Source: Chloroflexota bacterium
GTDB taxonomy: Bacteria; Chloroflexota; Dehalococcoidia; GIF9; AB-539-J10
Direction: 5' to 3'
DNA: 5,505 nucleotides
Assembly (NCBI GenBank): GCA_015222295.1
Contig: JADFUZ010000131.1
Location: forward strand, 1 to 5,505
A program made the translations under genes and the position numbers. Of this stretch, positions 1-4,895 are shown in pieces (within the stretch, counting starts at the first letter, position 1; every line of letters starts with the position of its first letter). The notes under the pieces were generated by a model. The model was not told the origin of the DNA. It saw only the letters and a list, made by a program, of their open reading frames with translations, and searched no databases.

Positions 1-904
1 CTTGGAAGCTGTAGACGAATGAGCTGACTTTCTTTTCCTTTGCCGCCGCAAGGGTTCTCCCCGAAAAATTCTTGCCGATCAGCATGCCTGCTAGACATTC
101 ACTGCCAATCTCCTCCACATAACCACTCAGTTGCCTAATATCTTGGGTTTTCACGGCGCCTGATTTCACTTCAATGACAATCTTTCTTGACAGCCCCCTA
201 GGCGTACGATCCTTTACGAGTACGTCAACATGTCCTTCTGGCAATGCTTTCTCCCCAAGTACCTCAAAAGATCTTGGCTCAAGATCATCTAATCCTGCAC
301 ACGTGAAGACATCCTGAAGATTCTCCCTATTTGACAGGTAACGCCTCAACAATGCCTGGAGTATGAATTCATGGAACCTGAAGACCTCCGGCACAGACAC
401 TCTCGTTCTATCCCAAGTGAACTTTGGAATCAGCGCATCACCCTCATCGATATTCAACGGCTCTGGGCTTTGATCATAGAGAGAGCCCATCTGAGACGTT
501 GATTGCAACGTAGTCTGGTCAGCTTCGAAGTGAGTCCTTCTGTATCCACCTCGTAGGAGCAAGTTCTCGGCCACGTAAGCAAATTCGGGTCTCACCATAG
601 ACTCCTCGAACTTGCGTAGGGGCTCGAGGATGAGTCTAAAAGGGAAAAAGTAGGTTCTGCCCGACATCCTGAAAGTGACAGAAGGCCACGGTGGGATATT
701 CCCCGCATTCTTGATTGCTCTCTTGCCCTTCACCTTGTAGAGGTTGAAGACCTTTGCTCCGTACAGAAAAGAAATGAAGTCGCCTTCCTCAATCTCACAG
801 AATGTCCACACCCCGCTGATGCTGTTTGTGAATCCAGCAAGTGCATGCCTTATGCAGAGATCCAAGTTGATTCTATTTGAAACCGAGATTAGGAAATAAG
901 ACAT
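1..904 (-). CDS. EVE/YTH-like reader fused to PD-(D/E)XK nuclease, partial (C-terminus off window)
   Basis: I translated this leftward frame by hand; it is open for 301 codons from ATG at 904 to the window edge. The start is set by GGAGG (912-916, complement), 7 nt before the ATG. Residues 1-95 resemble a PUA-like EVE/YTH reader: an N-terminal MSYFLIS strand, G31-V-W33, a GD pair at 41-42, FLYGA at 46-50 and PPWP at 71-74. The middle (about 100-170) holds a conserved-looking block around AENLLLRGGY (112-121) that I cannot name. The C-terminal part (about 175-301) is a PD-(D/E)XK nuclease core: D227 in GHVDVLV, then E245-V-K247 in IVIEVKSG, then Q258 in DIRQLSGY, resembling DUF91/NucS-like and restriction nucleases. 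The final visible strand (SSFVYSF, 294-300) suggests only a short tail is missing. The inferred role is cleavage of DNA recognised through a modified base, as in type IV restriction, but a repair nuclease is also possible. The nuclease call is firm; the reader call is by resemblance. Confidence 0.8.
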   Translation of the reverse strand, partial: MSYFLISVSNRINLDLCIRHALAGFTNSISGVWTFCEIEEGDFISFLYGAKVFNLYKVKGKRAIKNAGNIPPWPSVTFRMSGRTYFFPFRLILEPLRKFEESMVRPEFAYVAENLLLRGGYRRTHFEADQTTLQSTSQMGSLYDQSPEPLNIDEGDALIPKFTWDRTRVSVPEVFRFHEFILQALLRRYLSNRENLQDVFTCAGLDDLEPRSFEVLGEKALPEGHVDVLVKDRTPRGLSRKIVIEVKSGAVKTQDIRQLSGYVEEIGSECLAGMLIGKNFSGRTLAAAKEKKVSSFVYSFQ

Positions 905-1040
905 CGGGCAGCCTCCGATTTCCGAACGTAACTCCGTATTTCCGACCGATTTCCACGTCGGGAGTTCCCTTCGCCTTCTCTCGCAAGATTGCCTCTTGCA
1001 ATTCTTTATCGCCTCTGGAACTCACCTTTTGGTCTGCCAT
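873..1040 (-). CDS. Small HTH-like ORF overlapping the nuclease start, possibly a gene remnant
   Basis: Reading from ATG at 1040 gives 55 residues; TTG (1082) or ATG (1079) further upstream would add 13 to 14 residues. Residues 11-39 look like the first part of a helix-turn-helix: a charged helix (KELQEAILREKAKG) and then DVEIGRKYGVTF, the usual pattern of a second helix leading into the turn. The recognition helix that should follow is absent; the frame goes on to NRRLPDVLFPNLGFK and stops. The last 32 nt overlap the nuclease gene, whose ribosome site lies inside this ORF. It may be a small regulator or leader peptide translationally coupled to the nuclease, or the stump of a larger DNA-binding protein gene cut by a frameshift or deletion. 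Its ribosome site is weak. I do not recognise a named family. Confidence 0.4.
   Translation of the reverse strand: MADQKVSSRGDKELQEAILREKAKGTPDVEIGRKYGVTFGNRRLPDVLFPNLGFK
912..916 (-). promoter_or_regulatory. Shine-Dalgarno site for the reader-nuclease gene
   Basis: The complement reads GGAGG, followed by 7 nt and then ATG at 904. This decides the start of the nuclease gene. It lies inside the 3' end of the overlapping small HTH-like ORF, so ribosomes finishing that ORF would pass over it. Confidence 0.75.
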
Positions 1041-1079
1041 GGCACGTTTTCTTCTATCATACCACGTCCAGCGTGCCAT
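1039..1079. repeat. Perfect 8-bp inverted repeat ATGGCACG / CGTGCCAT around the leftward start region
   Basis: The left arm is at 1039-1046 and the right arm at 1072-1079, separated by 25 nt. The left arm covers two bases of the ATG at 1040 of the small HTH ORF, and the possible -10 element sits between the arms. As DNA it could be an operator. If transcribed from further upstream, the arms would pair and hide that AUG in the RNA. The left arm also lies within a self-complementary TGCCATGGCA at 1035-1044. Confidence 0.4.
1056..1061 (-). promoter_or_regulatory. Possible -10 element for the leftward HTH/nuclease genes
   Basis: The complement reads TATGAT, with TTGATG 15 bp upstream (1077-1082 on the plus strand), a short spacer for a sigma-70-type promoter. 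Transcription would begin about 9 nt before the ATG at 1040, giving a near-leaderless message for the small HTH ORF and a normal leader for the nuclease gene. The element lies between the arms of the 1039-1079 inverted repeat. Confidence 0.25.
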
Positions 1080-1114
1080 CAAGCGTCAGTACCTCAGCAT
1101 ACGGTATTCTTACT

Positions 1115-1142
1115 TTGACCCCTCTTCACGCATTTGGGTCAA
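1115..1142. repeat. Perfect 7-bp inverted repeat TTGACCC-N14-GGGTCAA, operator-like
   Basis: The arms lie at 1115-1121 and 1136-1142 in the divergent intergenic region between the leftward HTH/nuclease genes and rightward DUF763. No T tract follows, so it does not look like a terminator. The arm centres are 21 bp apart, about two helical turns, which would suit a dimeric regulator binding one DNA face. I know of no named regulator for this exact motif, so an operator role is inferred from position and symmetry only. Confidence 0.4.
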
Positions 1143-1182
1143 CACCGTCTCAGTAACGTCACCGAAGAGATGCCTCTCACTG

Positions 1183-1188
1183 TATAAT
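1183..1188 (+). promoter_or_regulatory. Consensus -10 hexamer (TATAAT) upstream of the DUF763 gene
   Basis: A perfect TATAAT, preceded by TG, ends 17 nt before the ATG at 1206. I find no convincing -35 element 16 to 18 bp upstream (the bases there read about CACCGA). If used, transcription would start about ten bases before the ATG, leaving almost no leader. This fits the lack of a Shine-Dalgarno site there. Confidence 0.4.
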
Positions 1189-1205
1189 GTCCCTGGCACT
1201 AAGTT

Positions 1206-2288
1206 ATGTCCAGTCCCGCACAGAGAACCGGAATTGCCAATCTACCTTTGCATTATGGCAAGGCCCCTCCATGGCTCTTTGAGCGAATGCGCCGACTGGC
1301 CCGGGAAATCGTCATTGTCGTCGTTGGCGAGTTCGGCCGCGAGGAAATGCTGCGCCGGCTTGCCGACCCCTTCTGGTTTCAAGCCCTTGGCTGCGTCCTG
1401 GGCTACGACTGGCATTCCAGCGGCGTTACCACTACCGTGTGCGGTGCTCTAAAGGAAGCAACCCGAGGGCTGCAAAACGAGCTTGGTTTCTTCGTCGCTG
1501 GCGGTAAAGGCAGGACTTCGCGGAAGACCCCGTCCGAGATAGAGGCCTTCGGTCACCTCTTGAAGGTCAATCCGTCGCCGCTGGTGTATGCCAGCCGAAT
1601 GTCAGCCAAGGTGGATAACTCGGCACTTCAGGACGGATACCAGCTTTATCACCACAGCTTCTTCTTCACCAGGGATGGCTCCTGGACAGTCGTTCAGCAA
1701 GGTATGAATCAAAGCAACCGCTATGCCCGGCGCTACCACTGGCTGGGAGAGAAGGTAACGGATTTCGTTTGTGAGCCCGAGGCGGCCATCTGCTCCCAAG
1801 CCAGGGGAGAGACTCTAAACCTGGTAGCGTCGGAGAGCACACAGGCAAGAAGCACAATTGCCCATATCGCCGCTGAGGAGAAACCCGATAGAATCGTGAG
1901 GGAGCTAAATAGGCTGAAAACGCTGAGCCTACCTCGCCGACCCCACATAACCCTCGAAGACATCCGCCCTGACAGGCTGAGCCGGATGCTCGCCACCGCG
2001 TACGAGCACCAACCCCAGGATTTTGAATCGCTGCTGGGACTCGAGGGCGTAGGCGCAAAAACCCTCCGCGCTTTGAGCCTGATCTCGGACCTGGTTTACG
2101 ACACTCCCGTCAGCATTCGTGACCCGGCTACCTACAGCTTCGCCCACGGTGGAAAGGATGGACATCCCTATCCCGTGGACAGGGAAACATACGATAGCAG
2201 CATCCAGTTCCTGGCCCAGGCAGTGAGCAAAGCCAAGATCGGCTACCACGAGAAGCTTGAGGCTTTTCGCAGGCTGAAGGCCTGGTAG
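1206..2288 (+). CDS. DUF763 domain-containing protein
   Basis: A 360-residue protein spanning essentially the whole DUF763 family (COG1415), found in archaea and some bacteria; its biochemical function is not established to my knowledge. Recognisable blocks in order are RTGIANLPLHYG (7-18), ADPFWFQALGCVLGYDWHSS (53-72), a glycine-rich AGGKGRTSRKTP (98-109), YHHSFFFTRDGSWTVVQQG (148-166), a helix-hairpin-helix motif LLGLEGVGAKTLRAL (276-290), and FAHGGKDGHPYPVDR (312-326). The HhH motif usually binds DNA backbone without sequence preference, so a DNA repair or processing role is plausible but inferred. It is soluble, with no signal peptide. The ATG at 1206 fits the family N-terminus (RTG...LPLH close to the start), although no Shine-Dalgarno site precedes it; a TATAAT sits 17 nt upstream. 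It is divergent from the reader-nuclease gene. Confidence 0.92.
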   Translation: MSSPAQRTGIANLPLHYGKAPPWLFERMRRLAREIVIVVVGEFGREEMLRRLADPFWFQALGCVLGYDWHSSGVTTTVCGALKEATRGLQNELGFFVAGGKGRTSRKTPSEIEAFGHLLKVNPSPLVYASRMSAKVDNSALQDGYQLYHHSFFFTRDGSWTVVQQGMNQSNRYARRYHWLGEKVTDFVCEPEAAICSQARGETLNLVASESTQARSTIAHIAAEEKPDRIVRELNRLKTLSLPRRPHITLEDIRPDRLSRMLATAYEHQPQDFESLLGLEGVGAKTLRALSLISDLVYDTPVSIRDPATYSFAHGGKDGHPYPVDRETYDSSIQFLAQAVSKAKIGYHEKLEAFRRLKAW

Positions 2289-2432
2289 AGAGAGTCATCC
2301 TCAGACGCGAAGTGTCCGGGCAACCGAGATACAGACGTTGTTAGAAGCCTATAAGACCACCAGGAAACAAGGTAGAATTACGACAACTGCGGATGAGCGG
2401 CCTGGTGCGAAGTCTGGCACAAGGGAATCGAT
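2289..2432. other. 144-bp spacer between the DUF763 and CvpA genes
   Basis: I find no gene, strong hairpin or T tract here. Two AT-rich hexamers, TATAAG (2350-2355) and TAGAAT (2373-2378), could be -10 elements, but neither has a -35 match at 16 to 18 bp. It could equally be a long untranslated stretch within one DUF763-CvpA transcript. Confidence 0.3.
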
Positions 2433-2921
2433 GTGAGCTGGCTCGACATAACTATTCTAGCTGTCACCATCGTGTTCGGTCTGGCTGGGCTGTGGAAAGG
2501 ATTCATCAGAGCCCTGTTCAGTATGGCTGGACTAATTGGTGGCATAGCCCTGGCAGGACATTGCTACCGACCGCTCGCGGATGTACTTTCTCCCAACGGG
2601 GCAATCTGGGCAGGCATAGCTGCCTACGCCATCATCCTGATAGCCGTCTTTGCCATAGCCAACATCATCGGCTGGGTTGTGGCGGGGCTGGCCCATCTCA
2701 CCATGCTCGGCTGGGTCGACAGGCTCGTTGGCTTCATTGTTGGAGCGGCAATAGGCAGTATCCTGTGCGCCGCCGTTCTGGCAATTGTGAGCAAGTATGT
2801 CCCATGGACCCGGGAATCTATTTCTCAGTCCGTAGTCGCGAACTTTCTGATGAACCAGTTCCCTTTGCTACTGGCACTTCTTCCCGAGGAGTTCGACTTC
2901 ATCCACAGCATCTTCGGGTAG
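2433..2921 (+). CDS. CvpA family membrane protein
   Basis: A 162-residue integral membrane protein of the CvpA (colicin V production) family, close to the family's usual 160-180 residues. Hydrophobic segments lie at about 4-20, 25-42, 60-87 and 98-118, followed by a short amphipathic C-terminal tail with NFLMNQFPLLLALLP (137-151). The hallmark blocks are present: WLDITILAV at the N-terminus, GLWKGFIRALFSMAGLIGG (19-37) and LGWVDRLVGFIVGAAIG (92-108). CvpA proteins are linked to envelope homeostasis and stress tolerance in enterobacteria, but their molecular activity is unclear. The start is GTG at 2433, supported by AAGGGA at 2421-2426 with a 6-nt gap; the ATG at 2431 is followed directly by a stop and is not usable. 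The gene converges on the thioredoxin gene, with 19 nt between the stops. Confidence 0.88.
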   Translation: MSWLDITILAVTIVFGLAGLWKGFIRALFSMAGLIGGIALAGHCYRPLADVLSPNGAIWAGIAAYAIILIAVFAIANIIGWVVAGLAHLTMLGWVDRLVGFIVGAAIGSILCAAVLAIVSKYVPWTRESISQSVVANFLMNQFPLLLALLPEEFDFIHSIFG

Positions 2922-2940
2922 CGAGCTCAAGCACCCACTC

Positions 2941-3261
2941 TCACAAGAGACCGTCGAGTATCTTCTTGAGATCACTCTTGGGCCTAAGACCAACAATCTG
3001 TTGAACCGCCTTACTCCCCTTAAATATAATCATCGTGGGAATGGCAGCAATTCCGTACTTTGCCGCCACAAAGCTGTTGTCCTCCACGTTGACTTTGGCG
3101 AAGTCCACTTTCCCATCATATTCTTTGGATAGCTCCTCGAAAATGGGAGCAGCGGCCAGGCACGGAGCACACCAGGTTGCCCAGAAATCTACCACGACCG
3201 GCACACTGGATTCCAGCACAGATTCTCGGAAACTGTCCTCGCCCTTTATTGAATGAATCAT
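2941..3261 (-). CDS. trxA: Thioredoxin
   Basis: A 106-residue single-domain thioredoxin, the usual length, with no signal peptide, so cytoplasmic. It reduces protein disulfides through the CxxC pair in WCAPC (residues 30-34; most classical thioredoxins have WCGPC). Also present are the buried D25 in VVVDFWATW, P39 after the active-site helix, the cis-proline P75 in IAAIPTMIIF, and the closing helix LKKILDGLL. The start is ATG at 3261, 8 nt after GGAGG (3270-3274, complement); a GTG one codon upstream (3264) is 5 nt from the same site and could also serve. It is the last gene of a leftward operon, 19 nt after the TatD-family gene. Family identity is firm; the symbol is approximate because genomes often carry several thioredoxins. 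Confidence 0.93.
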   Translation of the reverse strand: MIHSIKGEDSFRESVLESSVPVVVDFWATWCAPCLAAAPIFEELSKEYDGKVDFAKVNVEDNSFVAAKYGIAAIPTMIIFKGSKAVQQIVGLRPKSDLKKILDGLL

Positions 3262-3269
3262 CACCCTTA

Positions 3270-3274
3270 CCTCC
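3270..3274 (-). promoter_or_regulatory. Shine-Dalgarno site for thioredoxin
   Basis: The complement reads AGGAGG, 8 nt before the ATG at 3261. It lies in the 19-nt gap after the TatD-family stop codon, so the thioredoxin can start translation independently within the shared transcript. Confidence 0.8.
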
Positions 3275-3280
3275 TGTGAC

Positions 3281-4057
3281 TCAGAACGCCATATCTAAAG
3301 CAAAGAAATCGACCGCGTTTCTCGTCGTCTGCTCGGCAATTGTAGCTTCATCAACGCCTTTGAGCTGAGCCGCGGCTTTCAGGCTTCTCACCACATCACC
3401 AGGTCTGGATTCATACCTGACCCCCCTACCATAAGCGACAGGTGAGTCTGTCTCCAGAAGCAACCTGTTGATAGGCACTTCCCTCACCGCCCTCCGGTGC
3501 TCCTCATGGTACTCGGCGGCCGGCGTAGCAGAAATGAGATAGCCCGAGCCAATTATATCCCGAAGAACGCTGGAAAAACCAGTGAACCAGTGGAAAACGG
3601 CCTTGCCTGAACCAGCAGTCTCGACTAGCTGGAGTGCGTCTTTCCACGCGTATCGGCTGTGAATTATCGTCGGCTTATCGTAGTTCTTGGCCAGATTGAG
3701 CAGACGCCTGAGAACTTCCTTTTGCAGTTCCTTCGATGCGACCTTCACCAGTCTCTTATCATAGTCCAGGCCTATCTCTCCGACAGCAACGGCTGCAACG
3801 ATGTTCCGCTCGATGGATTGCAGCTCATCATCGATTTGGGAAAGTCCAATGTGGGCCAGTCGCCAGGGATGCAAGCCCAGCGCCGGGTAGACAAATGACT
3901 TGTATCTTCGAGAGATATCCCGTATTCTGGCATTCGATTCTGAACCTGTACCCACAGCCACCACTGCGATGATTCCTGTCTTCCTGGCTTCTTCAAGCAC
4001 CGAATGGATATCTTCCAGTTCATCCAGATGAGCGTGAGTATCAACAAGCCCCGGCAC
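3281..4057 (-). CDS. TatD family metal-dependent hydrolase (deoxyribonuclease)
   Basis: A 258-residue TIM-barrel hydrolase of the TatD family, near the usual 255-265 residues. Characterised members are Mg-dependent 3'-5' exonucleases or DNases, some acting in DNA repair or DNA breakdown. The metal ligands are visible in order: H8 and H10 in DTHAHLD, E94 in GEIGLDYD, H133 in IIHSR, H156 in FHWFTG (commonly FHCFSG) and D204 in LETDSP. The loop after LETDSP reads RYESRPGDV where many bacterial members have R-N-E-P, a variation that may mark a distinct subgroup. The start is GTG at 4057, which shares its first base with the TAG stop of the upstream gene (TAGTG), with GAGAAGG 7 nt upstream. This points to translational coupling. 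It is the middle gene of a leftward operon ending in thioredoxin. Substrate is not predictable from sequence. Confidence 0.92.
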   Translation of the reverse strand: MPGLVDTHAHLDELEDIHSVLEEARKTGIIAVVAVGTGSESNARIRDISRRYKSFVYPALGLHPWRLAHIGLSQIDDELQSIERNIVAAVAVGEIGLDYDKRLVKVASKELQKEVLRRLLNLAKNYDKPTIIHSRYAWKDALQLVETAGSGKAVFHWFTGFSSVLRDIIGSGYLISATPAAEYHEEHRRAVREVPINRLLLETDSPVAYGRGVRYESRPGDVVRSLKAAAQLKGVDEATIAEQTTRNAVDFFALDMAF

Positions 4058-4368
4058 TAGATTGCCTTCTCGTCAAGCATAGCCCTGTAGTGCTTGAGTC
4101 CGGCTTCCGTCGGCCGGTAGCCATGAAGGGAAAGCCTATCTCCTGGCTCCTTAATAACCACCTCTGCCGACACCAACGCCCGCAAAATCATCTCGCTGGA
4201 ATACCCTGTCAGGTAGAGATGATGGTCAGGGACAGCTTTGTCAGTAGCTTCGTACTCCCGGCAAATGGCTCCCAAGAGCTTTACTGACTCACCTTCGAGG
4301 CCCTGAAGGAAGGACCGCACGGTTTCTGTCTCCCTGATTACGCTGACGAATTCTTCAAGAGCAGCCAT
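4057..4368 (-). CDS. Small winged-helix-like hypothetical protein
   Basis: A 103-residue soluble protein I cannot assign to a named family. Its layout suggests a winged helix-turn-helix: helix about 27-39 (ESVKLLGAICREY), a second helix near 47-55, a possible recognition helix 58-69 (SSEMILRALVSA), then a two-strand wing VVIKEPGDRLSLHGYRPTE (70-88) leading into EAGLKHYRAML, a pattern common at the end of wHTH domains. It heads the leftward operon and overlaps the TatD-family start by one base, so the two are probably co-translated. The ATG at 4368 has only a weak purine-rich sequence upstream (GAAAGA), and a perfect inverted repeat lies 17-39 nt upstream, which may be its own operator. It could be an autoregulatory repressor of the operon, or a nucleic-acid-binding partner of the hydrolase. 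Confidence 0.7.
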   Translation of the reverse strand: MAALEEFVSVIRETETVRSFLQGLEGESVKLLGAICREYEATDKAVPDHHLYLTGYSSEMILRALVSAEVVIKEPGDRLSLHGYRPTEAGLKHYRAMLDEKAI

Positions 4369-4384
4369 TTTCGCTATCTTTCAG

Positions 4385-4407
4385 TCAGGACAAACCAGCA
4401 GTCCTGA
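4385..4407. repeat. Perfect 7-bp inverted repeat TCAGGAC-N9-GTCCTGA upstream of the winged-helix operon
   Basis: The arms are at 4385-4391 and 4401-4407, 17 to 39 nt before the ATG at 4368 of the leftward operon. The arm centres are 16 bp apart. A second, shorter hairpin (AGGCA-TCT-TGCCT, 4407-4419) abuts it. Neither is followed by a T run in either direction, so a terminator is unlikely. The repeat could be an operator for the winged-helix protein or a leader hairpin. Confidence 0.45.
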
Positions 4408-4469
4408 GGCATCTTGCCTGCCAACAAACAGCATATTCTACCCGTTGAAGGCTAGATTGACAACCAGAG

Positions 4470-4510
4470 CGGACTTCCGTGAATCTGCCTTTGACAGCGG
4501 ACGAATTCCG
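4470..4510. promoter_or_regulatory. Two CGGA/TCCG dyads at the padR promoter, possible PadR operator
   Basis: CGGA-N2-TCCG lies at 4470-4479 and CGGA-N5-TCCG at 4498-4510. The second lies between the -35 and -10 of the proposed padR promoter, where a bound repressor would block polymerase. PadR regulators usually bind dyads in their own promoters, so these are candidate autoregulatory sites, though the arms are short. Confidence 0.3.
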
Positions 4511-4519
4511 TGTTACGTT
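4491..4519 (+). promoter_or_regulatory. Sigma-70-like promoter of the padR unit
   Basis: A perfect -35 TTGACA (4491-4496) is followed after 17 bp by TACGTT (4514-4519), a partial -10 helped by an upstream TG at the extended -10 position (4511-4512). Transcription would start near 4526, giving a leader of about 27 nt that contains the AGGAGG at 4539-4544. Another TTGACA at 4457-4462 has only a poor -10 at the right distance. Confidence 0.5.
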
Positions 4520-4538
4520 TCGAATGCACCGCCGACGC

Positions 4539-4544
4539 AGGAGG
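4539..4544 (+). promoter_or_regulatory. Shine-Dalgarno site deciding the padR start
   Basis: AGGAGG, 8 nt before the ATG at 4553. It fixes the start of the PadR gene and excludes the upstream in-frame ATG at 4445. Confidence 0.8.
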
Positions 4545-4552
4545 GCCAGGCC

Positions 4553-4888
4553 ATGAAGTACGAGCGTGAGTTGCTCAAAGGGAATACCGATTGCCTGCTT
4601 CTCAGCCTGGTCAACGACCGGCCTACGTACGGGTACGAAATCATAAAGGAACTGGAGAGAAGGAGCAGCGGCTACTTCCGGTTCAGAGAGGGGACTCTAT
4701 ATCCTGCTCTTCACCGCATGGAGAAAGACAAGCTTGTCAAGGGAAAGTGGCAGACACTGCCTAACGGGCAGGAAAGGCGATATTACTACATAACCGATAA
4801 GGGGAGAGGGGTGCTGGCGTCAAAACTAGCTGTGTGGCAGGATTTCTCCACCGCGGTTAGGACCATCCTGCGCCCGGAGCCAATCTAG
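4553..4888 (+). CDS. PadR family transcriptional regulator
   Basis: A 111-residue PadR-family winged-helix regulator of the short type that lacks a long C-terminal extension. Signature blocks are LLLSLVNDRPTYGYEIIKEL (15-34), EGTLYPALHRMEKDKLV (46-62, the recognition helix region) and RRYYYITDKGRGVL (75-88, wing and following strand). These proteins bind DNA as dimers and usually repress their own operon. I chose the ATG at 4553 because AGGAGG (4539-4544) sits 8 nt upstream and the product then begins at the family N-terminus; the frame is open upstream to 4445, but those 36 residues are unlike the family and run through the promoter. The stop is 7 nt before the next gene, a membrane protein of the type often paired with PadR. 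The effector is unknown; the partner may provide the signal. Confidence 0.92.
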   Translation: MKYERELLKGNTDCLLLSLVNDRPTYGYEIIKELERRSSGYFRFREGTLYPALHRMEKDKLVKGKWQTLPNGQERRYYYITDKGRGVLASKLAVWQDFSTAVRTILRPEPI

Positions 4889-4895
4889 AGCCACA

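Noticed and set aside
55..66. A possible frameshift near the 3' end of the nuclease gene
   Set aside because: On careful rereading the frame continues (SGRTLAAAKEKK), leading into a plausible final strand; the apparent shift was a counting slip.
877..1452. A 191-codon rightward ORF across the intergenic region and the DUF763 start
   Set aside because: It runs antisense to the nuclease/HTH start region and then out of frame through DUF763, with no family resemblance and no ribosome site.
1666..2249. Several leftward ORFs of 87-130 codons inside DUF763
   Set aside because: They are antisense frames of a strongly conserved gene, with low-complexity products.
2405..2420. A GTGC-N8-GCAC hairpin before the CvpA gene
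   Set aside because: The arms are only 4 bp with no conserved context, as expected by chance.
2393..3004. A 203-codon rightward ORF covering the CvpA gene
   Set aside because: It is a different frame of the CvpA gene; the product is rich in Ser, Arg, His and Cys and lacks the clear membrane pattern of the CvpA frame.
4457..4486. An upstream TTGACA as the padR promoter
   Set aside because: The bases 17 to 18 bp downstream (TGAATC/GAATCT) fit a -10 poorly, and the second TTGACA at 4491 has a better partner.
4445..4552. A 36-codon N-terminal extension of PadR from ATG 4445
   Set aside because: It runs through the proposed promoter, lacks a ribosome site and gives residues unlike the family; AGGAGG at 4539-4544 supports the start at 4553.
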